Of a stretch of 39,359 nucleotides of DNA, positions 22,641 to 31,207 are shown one piece after another (positions within the stretch are counted from its first letter, which is position 1; every line of letters begins with the position of its first letter). Both the position numbers and the translations under genes were made by a program. The stretch is from Synergistaceae bacterium UBA5827. GTDB lineage: Bacteria; Synergistota; Synergistia; Synergistales; 79-D21. The DNA lies in the NCBI GenBank assembly GCA_002432945.1, contig DJHE01000027.1, positions 1-39,359 of the forward strand, read 5' to 3'. The notes beneath the pieces were generated by a model, which was given only the letters and a program-made list of their open reading frames with translations, was not told the DNA's origin and made no database searches.

Positions 22641-23324
22641 TCACTCCATCACGATCCGGTTGCGGCCGGGCATGTAGGCCAGGGATTTCAGCCCCTGCAG
22701 GACCTCGTTGCCGATGATGCCGTCTGCGCCGGCCATGCCCAGGCTCAGGCCGAGCATCGCGGGGAGGGTGCCGGTCACCAGGGAGAAGGCCCTGGACACC
22801 AGCTTCACCTCCAGGCGGTAGGTATCCGTCTCGAACCGGCCGAACCCCGGGTAGAAATCCTCATCCGTGCCGATCTTCGGTCCTTTCGCCAGCACATCCT
22901 CGTCCTGGAAGTAGGAAATCCGGGCCCCAGTGTCGAAGAAGAAACCGTAGGCCTGCCCGTCAACGGACGCTTCCACCAGCGGCACCCCCATGAGCGGCTT
23001 GAACGGGATCGCCTCCCCCTCCAAAGGCAGCGGAGCGCCGGGGACCACCAGCTTGCCGCGCTCGAAATCGAACAGCAGATCCCCTTCGTTCAGAACGTCC
23101 GTGCCGAGCAGCCCGTGGACTTCCGTGCCGATGAACCCGGAGAGCTGCGAAGCCGTCAGGCCCATGACGTTCCCCGGCAGCCGGAGTTCCTGTCCCCCGA
23201 AGTTCAGGCCCGATGAAGCCGCCATGCTCATGGGCGAACCCGTGTCCAGGACGAACTTCTTCCCCTCGATTTCCGCGAAAAGGTGCCCCTTCTCGAAGCT
23301 GAGACCGTACTCGTAAACCGGCAT
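22641..23324 (-). CDS. Two-lobed retropepsin-like aspartyl protease
   Basis: A 227-residue protein with two copies of a retropepsin-type half. The first has KKFVLDTGSPMSMA (Asp27) and HGLLGTDVL (70-78); the second has YGFFFDTGARISYF (Asp131) and DGIIGNEVL (about 203-211). Each half supplies one DTG and the matching hydrophobic-Gly strand, so a single chain could form a complete pepsin-like active site, where retropepsins normally need a dimer. No signal peptide or membrane segment is present, which suggests a cytoplasmic protease. It starts 17 bases after the vWA gene and precedes the HD gene by 41 bases. Confidence 0.75.
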   Translation of the reverse strand: MPVYEYGLSFEKGHLFAEIEGKKFVLDTGSPMSMAASSGLNFGGQELRLPGNVMGLTASQLSGFIGTEVHGLLGTDVLNEGDLLFDFERGKLVVPGAPLPLEGEAIPFKPLMGVPLVEASVDGQAYGFFFDTGARISYFQDEDVLAKGPKIGTDEDFYPGFGRFETDTYRLEVKLVSRAFSLVTGTLPAMLGLSLGMAGADGIIGNEVLQGLKSLAYMPGRNRIVME

Positions 23325-23340
23325 GAACGACTCCTCCTTT

Positions 23341-25857
23341 TCAGGCGATCTCGATTATCAGGAAAAACTCCAACTTATCCCGAAGCCCCGCACTATCCGG
23401 CACGAACAGCCTGCACTCGAGGGCCTCTTCCGGCGCAACCCGGATGTTGAGCGGCCGGCTTCCGCCCCCGCCGAGGAGGGCTTTCAGGCTGACCTCCACC
23501 CGCGGGCTGACCATATCCCCGACGAAAAGCCGGAACAGGATCGTATCGGCCACGGGGGCGAGTTCAGCTGCCAGGGCAGAACGAATCAACACGACCATGC
23601 TCTCCAGGAGCAACTCGCTTTGATCGTTCTTTCTTTCCTCTCTCCCGATAAGGATTGCGACCTCGGCATCGTCAAAGGGCGGCTTGCCGGAAAAAGTAAA
23701 ACATCCGGACATCCGGCTTCTCGGATTCAACGTTTGACAATACAGGTGTCCCCCGTTATTTGCCTGGGGTGAGGGCACGTCTTTTTCCCTCCAGCATTCC
23801 TTTAAAATGTGAAAGAAGCTCGGCCGAGGGACCCGCTGAACCGCAGTCTTACACCTCTTGGGCAAGGGTGCACAGGCCATCGTGTCGAAATCACCGACCC
23901 AGCCGCGGGGACGCATGCTCGGGACCACCAGCGTTTCGGACACCCTTTGCCCGGCCTCGCTGCGCACCGCCACGAAGGCGGTTTCCGTCGAAACGATCCC
24001 GGCCGAGATGGATTCCTGTGCCAAGGCTTCACGGATCCTTTCCGACACCTGGAGTTCCCGGTTTTCCGGGTAGAGCGGTTTCTCATGCTCTTCCGATTCC
24101 AGGCCCATGGAGCCGAGGATTTCCTCGATTTCCCGTTCCGAGGGCTCCGTTTTGAGAAGCCTCTCCAAACGGGAAACGCGCAGTGCCCCGCAAAGGCCTT
24201 TCACCGACTCTGCCGGGTTTTCCGACGGGGCGGATTCCGCGATCGATTCCCCATCGGGGCCCGCCAGGACCAGCCCCGGCTTTTCGGCCCCCTCGAGCCA
24301 GCCGGCCACCCAGACCGGCCGCCCAATCGGCAAGTCCCCCAGTTCGATTCCCTCCCGGGCGCCGGCCTTGACCGCCCATTTCACGCCGGAAGCCTCTTGG
24401 ATCCGTCCGTCTTTCGCGCAAAGGAGCAGATCCTGCCGCAGCGGGCGTGCCATCCCCTCCAGGACTTCCTCAAGCGCCGTGGTGATATCCGATTCCTCCG
24501 GGTTGCTGGTCAGGAAGACGGCCTCACCGCCGCTTTTTTCCGCCAGGCCGGTGACCAGGGGCTCGTTGGGCGCCGAATCGATGCAGACGACGCTGACCCG
24601 GCGGTGGTTTTTCTTTTCCGATTCACGATCGGCCAGTTGGAAAATCCTTTCGGCATCCGTCACCTGGCCGTCGGTCAGGATCACGACGTGCCGGGCAAAG
24701 TTACCGCGAGTCCTCGGCATTCTCAGGGACTGCTCAAGGGCAACCCCCAGTTCAGTTCCCCCGCGAGGCCTGATGTGATCCAACAGTGAAAGGGCTTCCG
24801 AGACATCCTTTTCCCCAAGGGGGAGGCCCCGCGTACCGAACCATCCAGCATTGCGGAACCATTCCACCGTTTGGTCGAAATACCCGACGTTGAAAACCTC
24901 ATCCTCGCCCAGCCCAGACAGCAGGCTCCGGACCGCCCACGAGGCCGCCTCCCACTTCGGGCCGCCCATTGAACCCGACCGGTCCACCAGCAGGATGATC
25001 TCCCGGGGCACGGTTTCATGGACCCTGGTGTCCGGTGCCTGGACGAGCGCCAGGAACCACTGCCGCCCCTCCTCCCCCCAGCCGAACGAACGGAGGGAAA
25101 TCCCCTCTGTGCCGGATTCCAGGGGGAAACGGATCACGCAGTCCTGGTCCGGGAATGCGCCCTGGTCCTCCAGGAAGAGGCGGTAAACCTGCCCCAGGGA
25201 TTCCGTCCTAAGGGGGTGCGTGAGGCTCTCCGGAGCCCCGAGTCCGCGGCACTCCAGTTCCAGATTGAAGCGGTAGCCGGGATCCCACGCCACGCCCAGG
25301 GGCTGCCGACGCAAAGCTTCCATTCCCTCGTCATCCCGGGTGTAGCGGGGGGCCAGCGTCAGGGGAACCCGCAGTTCGCAAGCCCCGCGCCGGGGACGCA
25401 GCCAGAGCAGGAACCCCGTTTCGACCGTCACGTCCTCCCCCGATCTCAGCCCCGCGATCCGCAAGGTGAAGACACCCGCCCCCTCTTTTTCCAGGAGCAC
25501 GGCCTGGCGCCCCTCTTCGAAGGCCTCCTCGTAATCATCCCGGGCCGTTTCGCGACGGGCGAGAGTCGTCTCGATGCGGACCTTCCCGAAGGAAACCGCC
25601 ACCGACTTCACCACCGCATCCCCGGGAAGGGGAAACCGGTAAACGGCCTCGACCGCCTGTTCGGGCTCCATCCCAGGCCCCCGGAAGACCTGTTTCAGCC
25701 CCAGGTTCCCAAGCGGGCCGTCGAGACTCCCGGAAAGGACCATTTCCTTCAGGGGGCAATAAGAGATGCCCTGTTGCCGTCCCTTGCCGGGGCCTTCCAG
25801 GAGCAAAGTCGGAATTCCGTCCCGGTAAAGCGCGTTGAAATGACGTTTGTCAAACAT
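23341..25857 (-). CDS. VIT and von Willebrand factor A domain protein
   Basis: An 838-residue protein. Residues about 30-155 form a VIT domain (VEAVYRFPLPGDAVVKSVAV, RRETARDDYEEAFEEGRQAV). Residues about 285-460 form a vWA domain with an intact metal-ion site: LVDRSGSMGG (Asp292, Ser294, Ser296), RGGTELG (Thr368) and VVILTDGQVTD (Asp396). The C-terminal 370 residues are helical and strand-rich and not recognised. No signal peptide is seen, so a cytoplasmic protein-protein scaffold is likely. ATG at 25857 is chosen (GGGAG nine bases upstream); it overlaps the XRE gene by eight bases. VIT/vWA proteins occur with proteases and in regulatory complexes, but the partner is not known. Confidence 0.85.
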   Translation of the reverse strand: MFDKRHFNALYRDGIPTLLLEGPGKGRQQGISYCPLKEMVLSGSLDGPLGNLGLKQVFRGPGMEPEQAVEAVYRFPLPGDAVVKSVAVSFGKVRIETTLARRETARDDYEEAFEEGRQAVLLEKEGAGVFTLRIAGLRSGEDVTVETGFLLWLRPRRGACELRVPLTLAPRYTRDDEGMEALRRQPLGVAWDPGYRFNLELECRGLGAPESLTHPLRTESLGQVYRLFLEDQGAFPDQDCVIRFPLESGTEGISLRSFGWGEEGRQWFLALVQAPDTRVHETVPREIILLVDRSGSMGGPKWEAASWAVRSLLSGLGEDEVFNVGYFDQTVEWFRNAGWFGTRGLPLGEKDVSEALSLLDHIRPRGGTELGVALEQSLRMPRTRGNFARHVVILTDGQVTDAERIFQLADRESEKKNHRRVSVVCIDSAPNEPLVTGLAEKSGGEAVFLTSNPEESDITTALEEVLEGMARPLRQDLLLCAKDGRIQEASGVKWAVKAGAREGIELGDLPIGRPVWVAGWLEGAEKPGLVLAGPDGESIAESAPSENPAESVKGLCGALRVSRLERLLKTEPSEREIEEILGSMGLESEEHEKPLYPENRELQVSERIREALAQESISAGIVSTETAFVAVRSEAGQRVSETLVVPSMRPRGWVGDFDTMACAPLPKRCKTAVQRVPRPSFFHILKECWREKDVPSPQANNGGHLYCQTLNPRSRMSGCFTFSGKPPFDDAEVAILIGREERKNDQSELLLESMVVLIRSALAAELAPVADTILFRLFVGDMVSPRVEVSLKALLGGGGSRPLNIRVAPEEALECRLFVPDSAGLRDKLEFFLIIEIA

Positions 25858-26215
25858 GCACATCGTCTCCCTTTTCCGGTTTTTTCTCCGAATCGCCCCC
25901 GAAAAGGTTCCTGAGGGCACCGACCAGGCTTTCCTCCGTGAGCAGGCCGCTCGCCATCATGGCCAGGGGAGAGGTCCCCGCCCGGCAGACCGCGCCGCCC
26001 ACCAGCAGGATCCGCTTGAGCGTTTCCGGCTCCATGCCCCCCTTTTCGAGTTTCGCCTCGAGGTACTCCAGCTGGGCCACGTTGCGCCCCTGCGGGACCG
26101 CCTTGCCCGTTTCCCAGCGGCTCAGCGCCACCGCCGTGACACCCAGGATCTTGGAAAACTCCTCCTGGGTGCAGCCCAGCGCCTTCCTCAAACAAAGAAT
26201 TTCTTCCGCGTTCAT
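25850..26215 (-). CDS. XRE-family regulator of the vWA/retropepsin/HD operon
   Basis: A 121-residue regulator with an N-terminal HTH (ILCLRKALGCTQEEFSKIL, GVTAVALSRWETGKAVP), followed by a helical region (NVAQLEYLEAKLEKGG) and a tail rich in Gly and Ala. The pattern resembles MqsA/HigA-like HTH proteins. GGGGA lies six bases upstream of the ATG. It is first in the operon, its stop overlaps the vWA start, and its promoter contains a perfect palindrome. Autoregulation is therefore likely. Confidence 0.85.
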   Translation of the reverse strand: MNAEEILCLRKALGCTQEEFSKILGVTAVALSRWETGKAVPQGRNVAQLEYLEAKLEKGGMEPETLKRILLVGGAVCRAGTSPLAMMASGLLTEESLVGALRNLFGGDSEKKPEKGDDVHV

Positions 26216-26258
26216 TTCGATTCCCCGTCCCTCGTCCGATAGGATCCGGACAATATCA

Positions 26259-26287
26259 CTTATACTCTACTAGTAGTTTTGAGTCAA
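26259..26287 (-). promoter_or_regulatory. Promoter and palindromic operator of the XRE-vWA operon
   Basis: On the minus strand a -35 TTGACT (26282-26287), a 17-base spacer and a -10 TATAAG (26259-26264) are each one base from consensus. The spacer contains the perfect ten-base palindrome CTACTAGTAG (26267-26276). A repressor bound there would block RNA polymerase, and the XRE protein encoded first in the operon is the obvious candidate. Confidence 0.75.
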
Positions 26288-26315
26288 GAATAAAGCCTCT
26301 TAAAAGGCCTTATTC
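26288..26315 (-). terminator. Inverted repeat after the Hsp70-like gene, probable terminator
   Basis: Eleven-base arms with one mismatch (26288-26298 and 26305-26315) and a six-base loop lie between the stop of the Hsp70-like gene and the -35 of the XRE promoter. The trailing T-run on the minus strand is short, so termination may be incomplete. It marks the boundary between the BREX-linked transcript and the vWA cassette. Confidence 0.5.
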
Positions 26316-26321
26316 TTTCAG

Positions 26322-27968
26322 TTACCTGTAATCGTCGTCGTAGACCGCTCCGCTGGGACCTTCCCACACGGGTGGCAAGGGCGGCGTCTGGTCCGGGCAA
26401 TCTTTGGGAAGGACATATTTTGCCAGTTCAGGCCTCGGGATAGTCAAGCCGTAAGCCACCGCCAGGCGGGGAAAATCCTTTGGAGCCCCATCGAAATCGG
26501 AAGGAGCTGTCAAGGGAGTCACCTCGTAAGGTCCCCATCCATCGCAATGCCAACATCGTCCGAATATTTCCCCGACATAGGGGACCTTGCTTCCCCCACC
26601 ACACACGAACACCTTGACGTTGTTCTTATACCACTGGCTTTCTTTTCTTCTCTTCTTGAACGCTTTTCCCCAGGCCGGATAACGGGCTTCTTCCCATATT
26701 TTATGCAGTTCATCTTTCACGATCGTCTGAATTTCCGGCCCCGTCGCTGTAAGGCTCTCCATGACCTTTTGCAGCTCGGAAAAATCCAGGTCTCGGCCAT
26801 TTCTCCGGTTCCACGTGGCAACTTTGTCTTCAATCTTCGCCATGCCGCCGGGGAAAGTGACCGCGTTGTACCAGTAGGCGCATTTGTCTTCTTCCTCATC
26901 CTCGCAGAGGTTGAAAATCGAGAAATCCGTGGTTCCGGCCCCGAAGTCGATCACACCGTGGATCTTGGTTTCCGCGGCAAGAGAATTCACGTAACAAGCC
27001 ATCTGTGCAACCGCCTCCGGGACGAGGTGGATTCTCGATTCACTCGTTTCGGAATCCGGAGTCCTTTCCCATATCGAGGCCGCGCTTTCGAGCAGCTCGA
27101 TCGCCCTTTGCCCACCCCAATTCTCTTCTATGGCTTCCGCCACGTTAACTGCCTTCTGGAACCCTGCTCGCACTTCTTTCATCTGGTACGTGTCGATCGG
27201 AATGCAAACGTTGAAGTTAACCAACTGCTCATGGTCGAAAGTTCGCCCAAGTTGTTGCTTGATTTTCCTGATGAGGTAAGCAAGAAACGCTGCTACCATG
27301 TACCCGGGCTTCAATAAAGCCTGGTCGACCTGCTGGTTTTCACAATACCGGTCGAAATAGGCTTTCATGTGTTTATCCAGGAAAACGGGGTTGATGTCTC
27401 CGGCGAAGAGAATTTTCAGGTACCTAGCGCCCTCGTACCAGGGTTTGCCCCTGAGGAAACGGTCGGCTTCGTCCCCGAAAAGAATCCTTCCACCGTCAAA
27501 AGCGACAAGCGATGGAACTGCGTAGGGCATTTTCGGACTCGACCCCAGGTTCAGGGGCAGCACCTTACCCGCACCGCCGAGGACCCGATAGGCTAACTTG
27601 GTGTAACTCGTTCCGAAATCGATCCCCACCCAGATCTTGATTCTTTTGGATGGTAGGGGGGTGATCTTGCCCCGTCTCTCGGTTGATTTATCGGTTTCTT
27701 TGAACCTTGGATTTACAATCGTCTCCGCGATCTTCCTGTCTGTTTCTTCCGGAGACAGGAAAATATCCTCCTCAAGGTTCTCTTTCCCCGGTGACGGCTT
27801 TACCGCAAAAAGCCCAGGGACAGGAGGGGAAAGCCTTGCAGGAGCAACAGGCGGGAAAGTGACGGACTCGGTAACAGGCGTTTCTGCCCTTCCCCACTTG
27901 TCCTCTTTCTGGCTTTCCCCGGCTTCATTCTTCTGGAACAGGGACTTGAACCATTCAGTAAAACCCAT
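26322..27968 (-). CDS. Hsp70/actin-fold ATPase with disordered N-terminus
   Basis: A 548-residue protein. After an amphipathic start (MGFTEWFKSLFQK) and about 100 low-complexity residues, an Hsp70-like ATPase begins: VGIDFGTSYTKLAY (phosphate 1, residues 114-127), PEAVAQMACYV, GVIDFGAGTTDFSIF (phosphate 2, 338-352) and VFVCGGGSKVPYVGE (adenosine motif, 453-467). The usual DnaK substrate-binding domain is absent; the C-terminal 80 residues instead hold CWHCDGW and a Pro-rich end. It may act as an ATP-dependent clamp or scaffold. ATG at 27968 has AGGAG upstream and follows the helicase stop by 22 bases, so the two are probably co-expressed. Confidence 0.8.
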   Translation of the reverse strand: MGFTEWFKSLFQKNEAGESQKEDKWGRAETPVTESVTFPPVAPARLSPPVPGLFAVKPSPGKENLEEDIFLSPEETDRKIAETIVNPRFKETDKSTERRGKITPLPSKRIKIWVGIDFGTSYTKLAYRVLGGAGKVLPLNLGSSPKMPYAVPSLVAFDGGRILFGDEADRFLRGKPWYEGARYLKILFAGDINPVFLDKHMKAYFDRYCENQQVDQALLKPGYMVAAFLAYLIRKIKQQLGRTFDHEQLVNFNVCIPIDTYQMKEVRAGFQKAVNVAEAIEENWGGQRAIELLESAASIWERTPDSETSESRIHLVPEAVAQMACYVNSLAAETKIHGVIDFGAGTTDFSIFNLCEDEEEDKCAYWYNAVTFPGGMAKIEDKVATWNRRNGRDLDFSELQKVMESLTATGPEIQTIVKDELHKIWEEARYPAWGKAFKKRRKESQWYKNNVKVFVCGGGSKVPYVGEIFGRCWHCDGWGPYEVTPLTAPSDFDGAPKDFPRLAVAYGLTIPRPELAKYVLPKDCPDQTPPLPPVWEGPSGAVYDDDYR

Positions 27969-27990
27969 GATCCCACTCTCCTCACCGGAA

Positions 27991-30900
27991 TCAGTTATTC
28001 CTAATCTCCAAACATCCGGCACAAAGGATCCCATGTTCGACTTTCAGTTTTCTCCTAGCCTCAAGTTCCTCTACTTTTACTTTTTTTTCAGCTTCAAGGT
28101 TTCTAATCTCACCCTCTAGCATCCGAACAATCCTTTGTTCAACGACCGGTCTCTGGAGTTGGTTTTGCAATTTTTCTTTCCTTTGACTCAAGGTTCGGTC
28201 GTATGAGGAAACCAGCGTTTGAATCCGCCTATCTATGAAAACGTTATTGGCAATACTCAGCCTTTCTTTTATCTTCGCACCTCTGACCTGCATCAAACTT
28301 TCTGCCTTGTCCACAGCGTTTTGCATATCCTCTTCCTCGAAAGTGGGAGGTGGGGTAATCGAGCTTTTCCCCTTTTCCAACATTTCTCCGAAAAGGAATT
28401 CCGCATGTTCTTGATCACAGGCTTCATCCAGATACTTGTTCAGGACAACTGTCTGGAGCAAATGTTCTTCCTTGGCGGCTTCAACATCCAGCATGAAGAG
28501 AAAGAAGAAATAGAGCCCTTCGGGAATTTCGCGAGTATGCAAACATACGAAGTGACAGCTGCTAGGGGCTGCTTCTTGTCGATCAAGGAAGCTCACTATC
28601 CCACGCACGAGAGGGTGTAGTAAGTTGATAAACTCCTTTTTCGGATTTTGGAAGGCGATATCCCCATTGAAGGTGATTTCCCTCCATTTCCCATGCGTCA
28701 AGGCAATAGAATTGAAATCTCTCAATAAATCTTCCCTTGCTAGAATTTTAATCAAATCGTCTGCGGGCTGAAGCCGGCCCCATTGTTTTTCTGGGTCATA
28801 GTCGAGCTTCGTCAAAGGAGCATGGTTTTTTAGAAAGTCTTCCACAAGACCCCTTATTTGGTCCGGGGTGATATATAGCCGGTTCTTCTGTATCCTCGCA
28901 ACTTCCTCCTGGAAAAATGCATCCGTACCGATAAAACGAGCGGCGTCCGATTCTATCCTGCTCAATTCAATTTCCTTATTCTGCAATACAAGCAACTTTC
29001 TACCGAGTGCTTCCTGCTCTTCCTCAGGCGTCATTTCTCTGCTGAAAAGTTCATAGGTAAGTTCTTTTGTGATTTCTCCCAGGATGAGCTCAAGTTCCCC
29101 AATGGACCGCTCAAAGATGCCGATCCTTTCGTACAGCCTTTTCAGGATCCTTTCTTCGATCGTGTCCTTGATCCAGAAATGGTAGATGGCGATGAATTCC
29201 GATTCCTGGCCGATGCGGTCCAGTCGGCCGATCCTCTGTTCCACATCCATCGGGTTCCAGGGAAGGTCGTAGTTGAAAAGGATATGGCAGAACTGGAAAT
29301 CCAGTCCTTCGGACCCGACCTTGGAGGACAGAAGAACTTCGATCTCCGGGTCTTCCCTGAAGGCGTTGATCTTTTCTGCCCGATCGTCTCCGGTCACGTC
29401 CCCCGAAATCAGGGCACACCGGATACCGTCAGCGGTTAGGCGGCGCTGGAGGTATGAAAGCGTCCCCTTGAAGAAGGCAAACACGAGGATCTTGGGATTC
29501 GCTTCGGTTTGCCGAATGCTCCTGACCGACTGGATGAAGGCCTCGTATTTCGAGTCCCTGGCGTTATCTGGCCAGATACTCAGGAGTTCCGACAACTTTT
29601 GCCTTGCCACAGCCACGGTTGGAACCTGTTCCTCCCCGTTGCCGTTATTTCCGTTGTCTTCGTCGAGCAACGGATCCAAGTCCTCGAGGCCCTCGCCATT
29701 CTCGAGCAGGATTTCGCCCTCTTCCCGCATTTTCTGCCGATAATGTTCGACCATCGCCGGTATGGACGACGCCAACCGCCGTTGCGGGGTGTTCAAGATC
29801 CATGTTTCGATGAGTGCAGTTTGTCCCTTGCTCGCGGAAATTGCGCGCACGTAATTCGTCACTGCGTCATAAAAAGCCCTTTCGTAATCCGTAAACTCGA
29901 CGAGAACCGGATGGGCCTGCCTCCTGGTGAAGTTTTCGTGAACCTCACGACGCCTTGTCCGGGTGTAAATGTGACTGATTAAGTTCAGGGACGAAAAAGC
30001 CCTTAGGGCTTCGATCTGGGCCCGGTTACGCTCTTTTTCGGGAGTTGCGTTTTCCACTGTCTCCTTCAGTGCAACCAAGGCGCTGCAGGCTTCAAGGTAA
30101 TACGGGTTATTTCGTATGATTTCGTACCGCCCCGCAGATTCCAGGCATTCTCGGGCAGAAGAGAGGTCCGGAGGAACCCTCGACAGGGCATTTTGAGCCT
30201 GAACCACATTCTCATTGACCTTGAACCGGAACTCGGCCCCGTGTATCTCGGGGAATTCCTGACGATCCAATATCTGGAGCAAGTGAAAGAGGTTTTGTAT
30301 TCCTAGCTGAACCGGGGTCGCCGTCAGCATCACCATCGAGGTCGCCCCGGCGGAAAGAGCCCTTCCCACTTGCCACTGCTTCTTTCCCGGGTTTCTCATA
30401 TGATGAGCCTCGTCCACAATGACCATATCGAAATCGGGGGCAGTCTCATGTAATCGTTTAAGCAAACGGCTAGACCGGATCGTTTCAAGGGAAATGATCC
30501 CATTGAACTTGACCCTTTCCGGCGAAGCCTCGTATTGGTCAAGAATCTCCATAAAGTCAGCAACTTTGAAGATATTAAACTCCTCGTCAAAACGTGACTT
30601 CATTTCCCGTTTCCACTTATCTCGAAGCCCCGAAGGACAGACAATTAAAACTCGGCTTGCGGAAAACCGGGCCCGGAACTCAGTCAGGATCAACCCGGCT
30701 TCGATCGTCTTTCCCAAGCCAACTTCATCGCAAATCAGCACTCGGTTTTTCTCGGAATCCAGGAACTTGATCAGAGGTTTGAACTGGTAAGGATAAAAGC
30801 GGGTCCTGGAAGCATTGAAAGCATAAAGAGTGTTCTTGATCGGCTGGTTCTTCGAGAGACGTTTAACGGTAATGATTTTCAGAAATTCTTCAAAACCCGA

Positions 30901-31113
30901 AAATATACTCGCGACAAAATCTTGATAGGCCCCCCTCTCCGGGTTGAAGGGAAGCAGGTCGTCCTCCATGACCGACTTCACCCCATGCGGGTGCGGCCAC
31001 AAAACCTTGTAGTACTGCACGCCCCCCTCAGGAACTAGGACCTTTCGAACCGTGCCATAGCGAGTGGAATCGTTCCTGTCCTGAACATCATCACCGACCT
31101 GGAAACGTGCCAT
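27991..31113 (-). CDS. SNF2-family helicase (DrmD/RapA-like)
   Basis: A 1,040-residue SF2 helicase. Residues 1-55 look like the small beta-barrel at the N-terminus of RapA (FQVGDDVQDRN, RYGTVRKVL, YYKVLWPHPHG). The motor follows: RVLICDEVGLGKTIEAGLIL (Walker A, residues 124-143), VDEAHHMRNP (233-242), VMLTATPVQ, LLSSKVGSEGLDFQFCH, and motif VI QRIGRLDRIGQ near 635. The C-terminal 380 residues end in a long coiled coil (EGEIRNLEAEKKVKVEELEA) and CAGC. The best match by architecture is DrmD of DISARM, but drmA, drmB and drmC are not visible. It should translocate on double-stranded DNA. AGGAGG lies before the ATG. Confidence 0.85.
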   Translation of the reverse strand: MARFQVGDDVQDRNDSTRYGTVRKVLVPEGGVQYYKVLWPHPHGVKSVMEDDLLPFNPERGAYQDFVASIFSGFEEFLKIITVKRLSKNQPIKNTLYAFNASRTRFYPYQFKPLIKFLDSEKNRVLICDEVGLGKTIEAGLILTEFRARFSASRVLIVCPSGLRDKWKREMKSRFDEEFNIFKVADFMEILDQYEASPERVKFNGIISLETIRSSRLLKRLHETAPDFDMVIVDEAHHMRNPGKKQWQVGRALSAGATSMVMLTATPVQLGIQNLFHLLQILDRQEFPEIHGAEFRFKVNENVVQAQNALSRVPPDLSSARECLESAGRYEIIRNNPYYLEACSALVALKETVENATPEKERNRAQIEALRAFSSLNLISHIYTRTRRREVHENFTRRQAHPVLVEFTDYERAFYDAVTNYVRAISASKGQTALIETWILNTPQRRLASSIPAMVEHYRQKMREEGEILLENGEGLEDLDPLLDEDNGNNGNGEEQVPTVAVARQKLSELLSIWPDNARDSKYEAFIQSVRSIRQTEANPKILVFAFFKGTLSYLQRRLTADGIRCALISGDVTGDDRAEKINAFREDPEIEVLLSSKVGSEGLDFQFCHILFNYDLPWNPMDVEQRIGRLDRIGQESEFIAIYHFWIKDTIEERILKRLYERIGIFERSIGELELILGEITKELTYELFSREMTPEEEQEALGRKLLVLQNKEIELSRIESDAARFIGTDAFFQEEVARIQKNRLYITPDQIRGLVEDFLKNHAPLTKLDYDPEKQWGRLQPADDLIKILAREDLLRDFNSIALTHGKWREITFNGDIAFQNPKKEFINLLHPLVRGIVSFLDRQEAAPSSCHFVCLHTREIPEGLYFFFLFMLDVEAAKEEHLLQTVVLNKYLDEACDQEHAEFLFGEMLEKGKSSITPPPTFEEEDMQNAVDKAESLMQVRGAKIKERLSIANNVFIDRRIQTLVSSYDRTLSQRKEKLQNQLQRPVVEQRIVRMLEGEIRNLEAEKKVKVEELEARRKLKVEHGILCAGCLEIRNN

Positions 31114-31207
31114 GATCTCCCTCCTGTTCCTTTCAAGAGAATCGAGATCTTAAGCAATGCCAGAATTTCAGGGATTTTCTCTTACAAGGTCTTCCCCTTA
31201 GGTGGCC

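Noticed and set aside
21533..22717. 394-codon plus-strand open frame opposite the HD gene
   Set aside because: Antisense shadow; Arg/Gln/Leu-biased without any motif.
27991..31113. Helicase considered as evidence for a full DISARM system
   Set aside because: No drmA, drmB, drmC or DISARM methyltransferase is visible; only the DrmD-like helicase is present.
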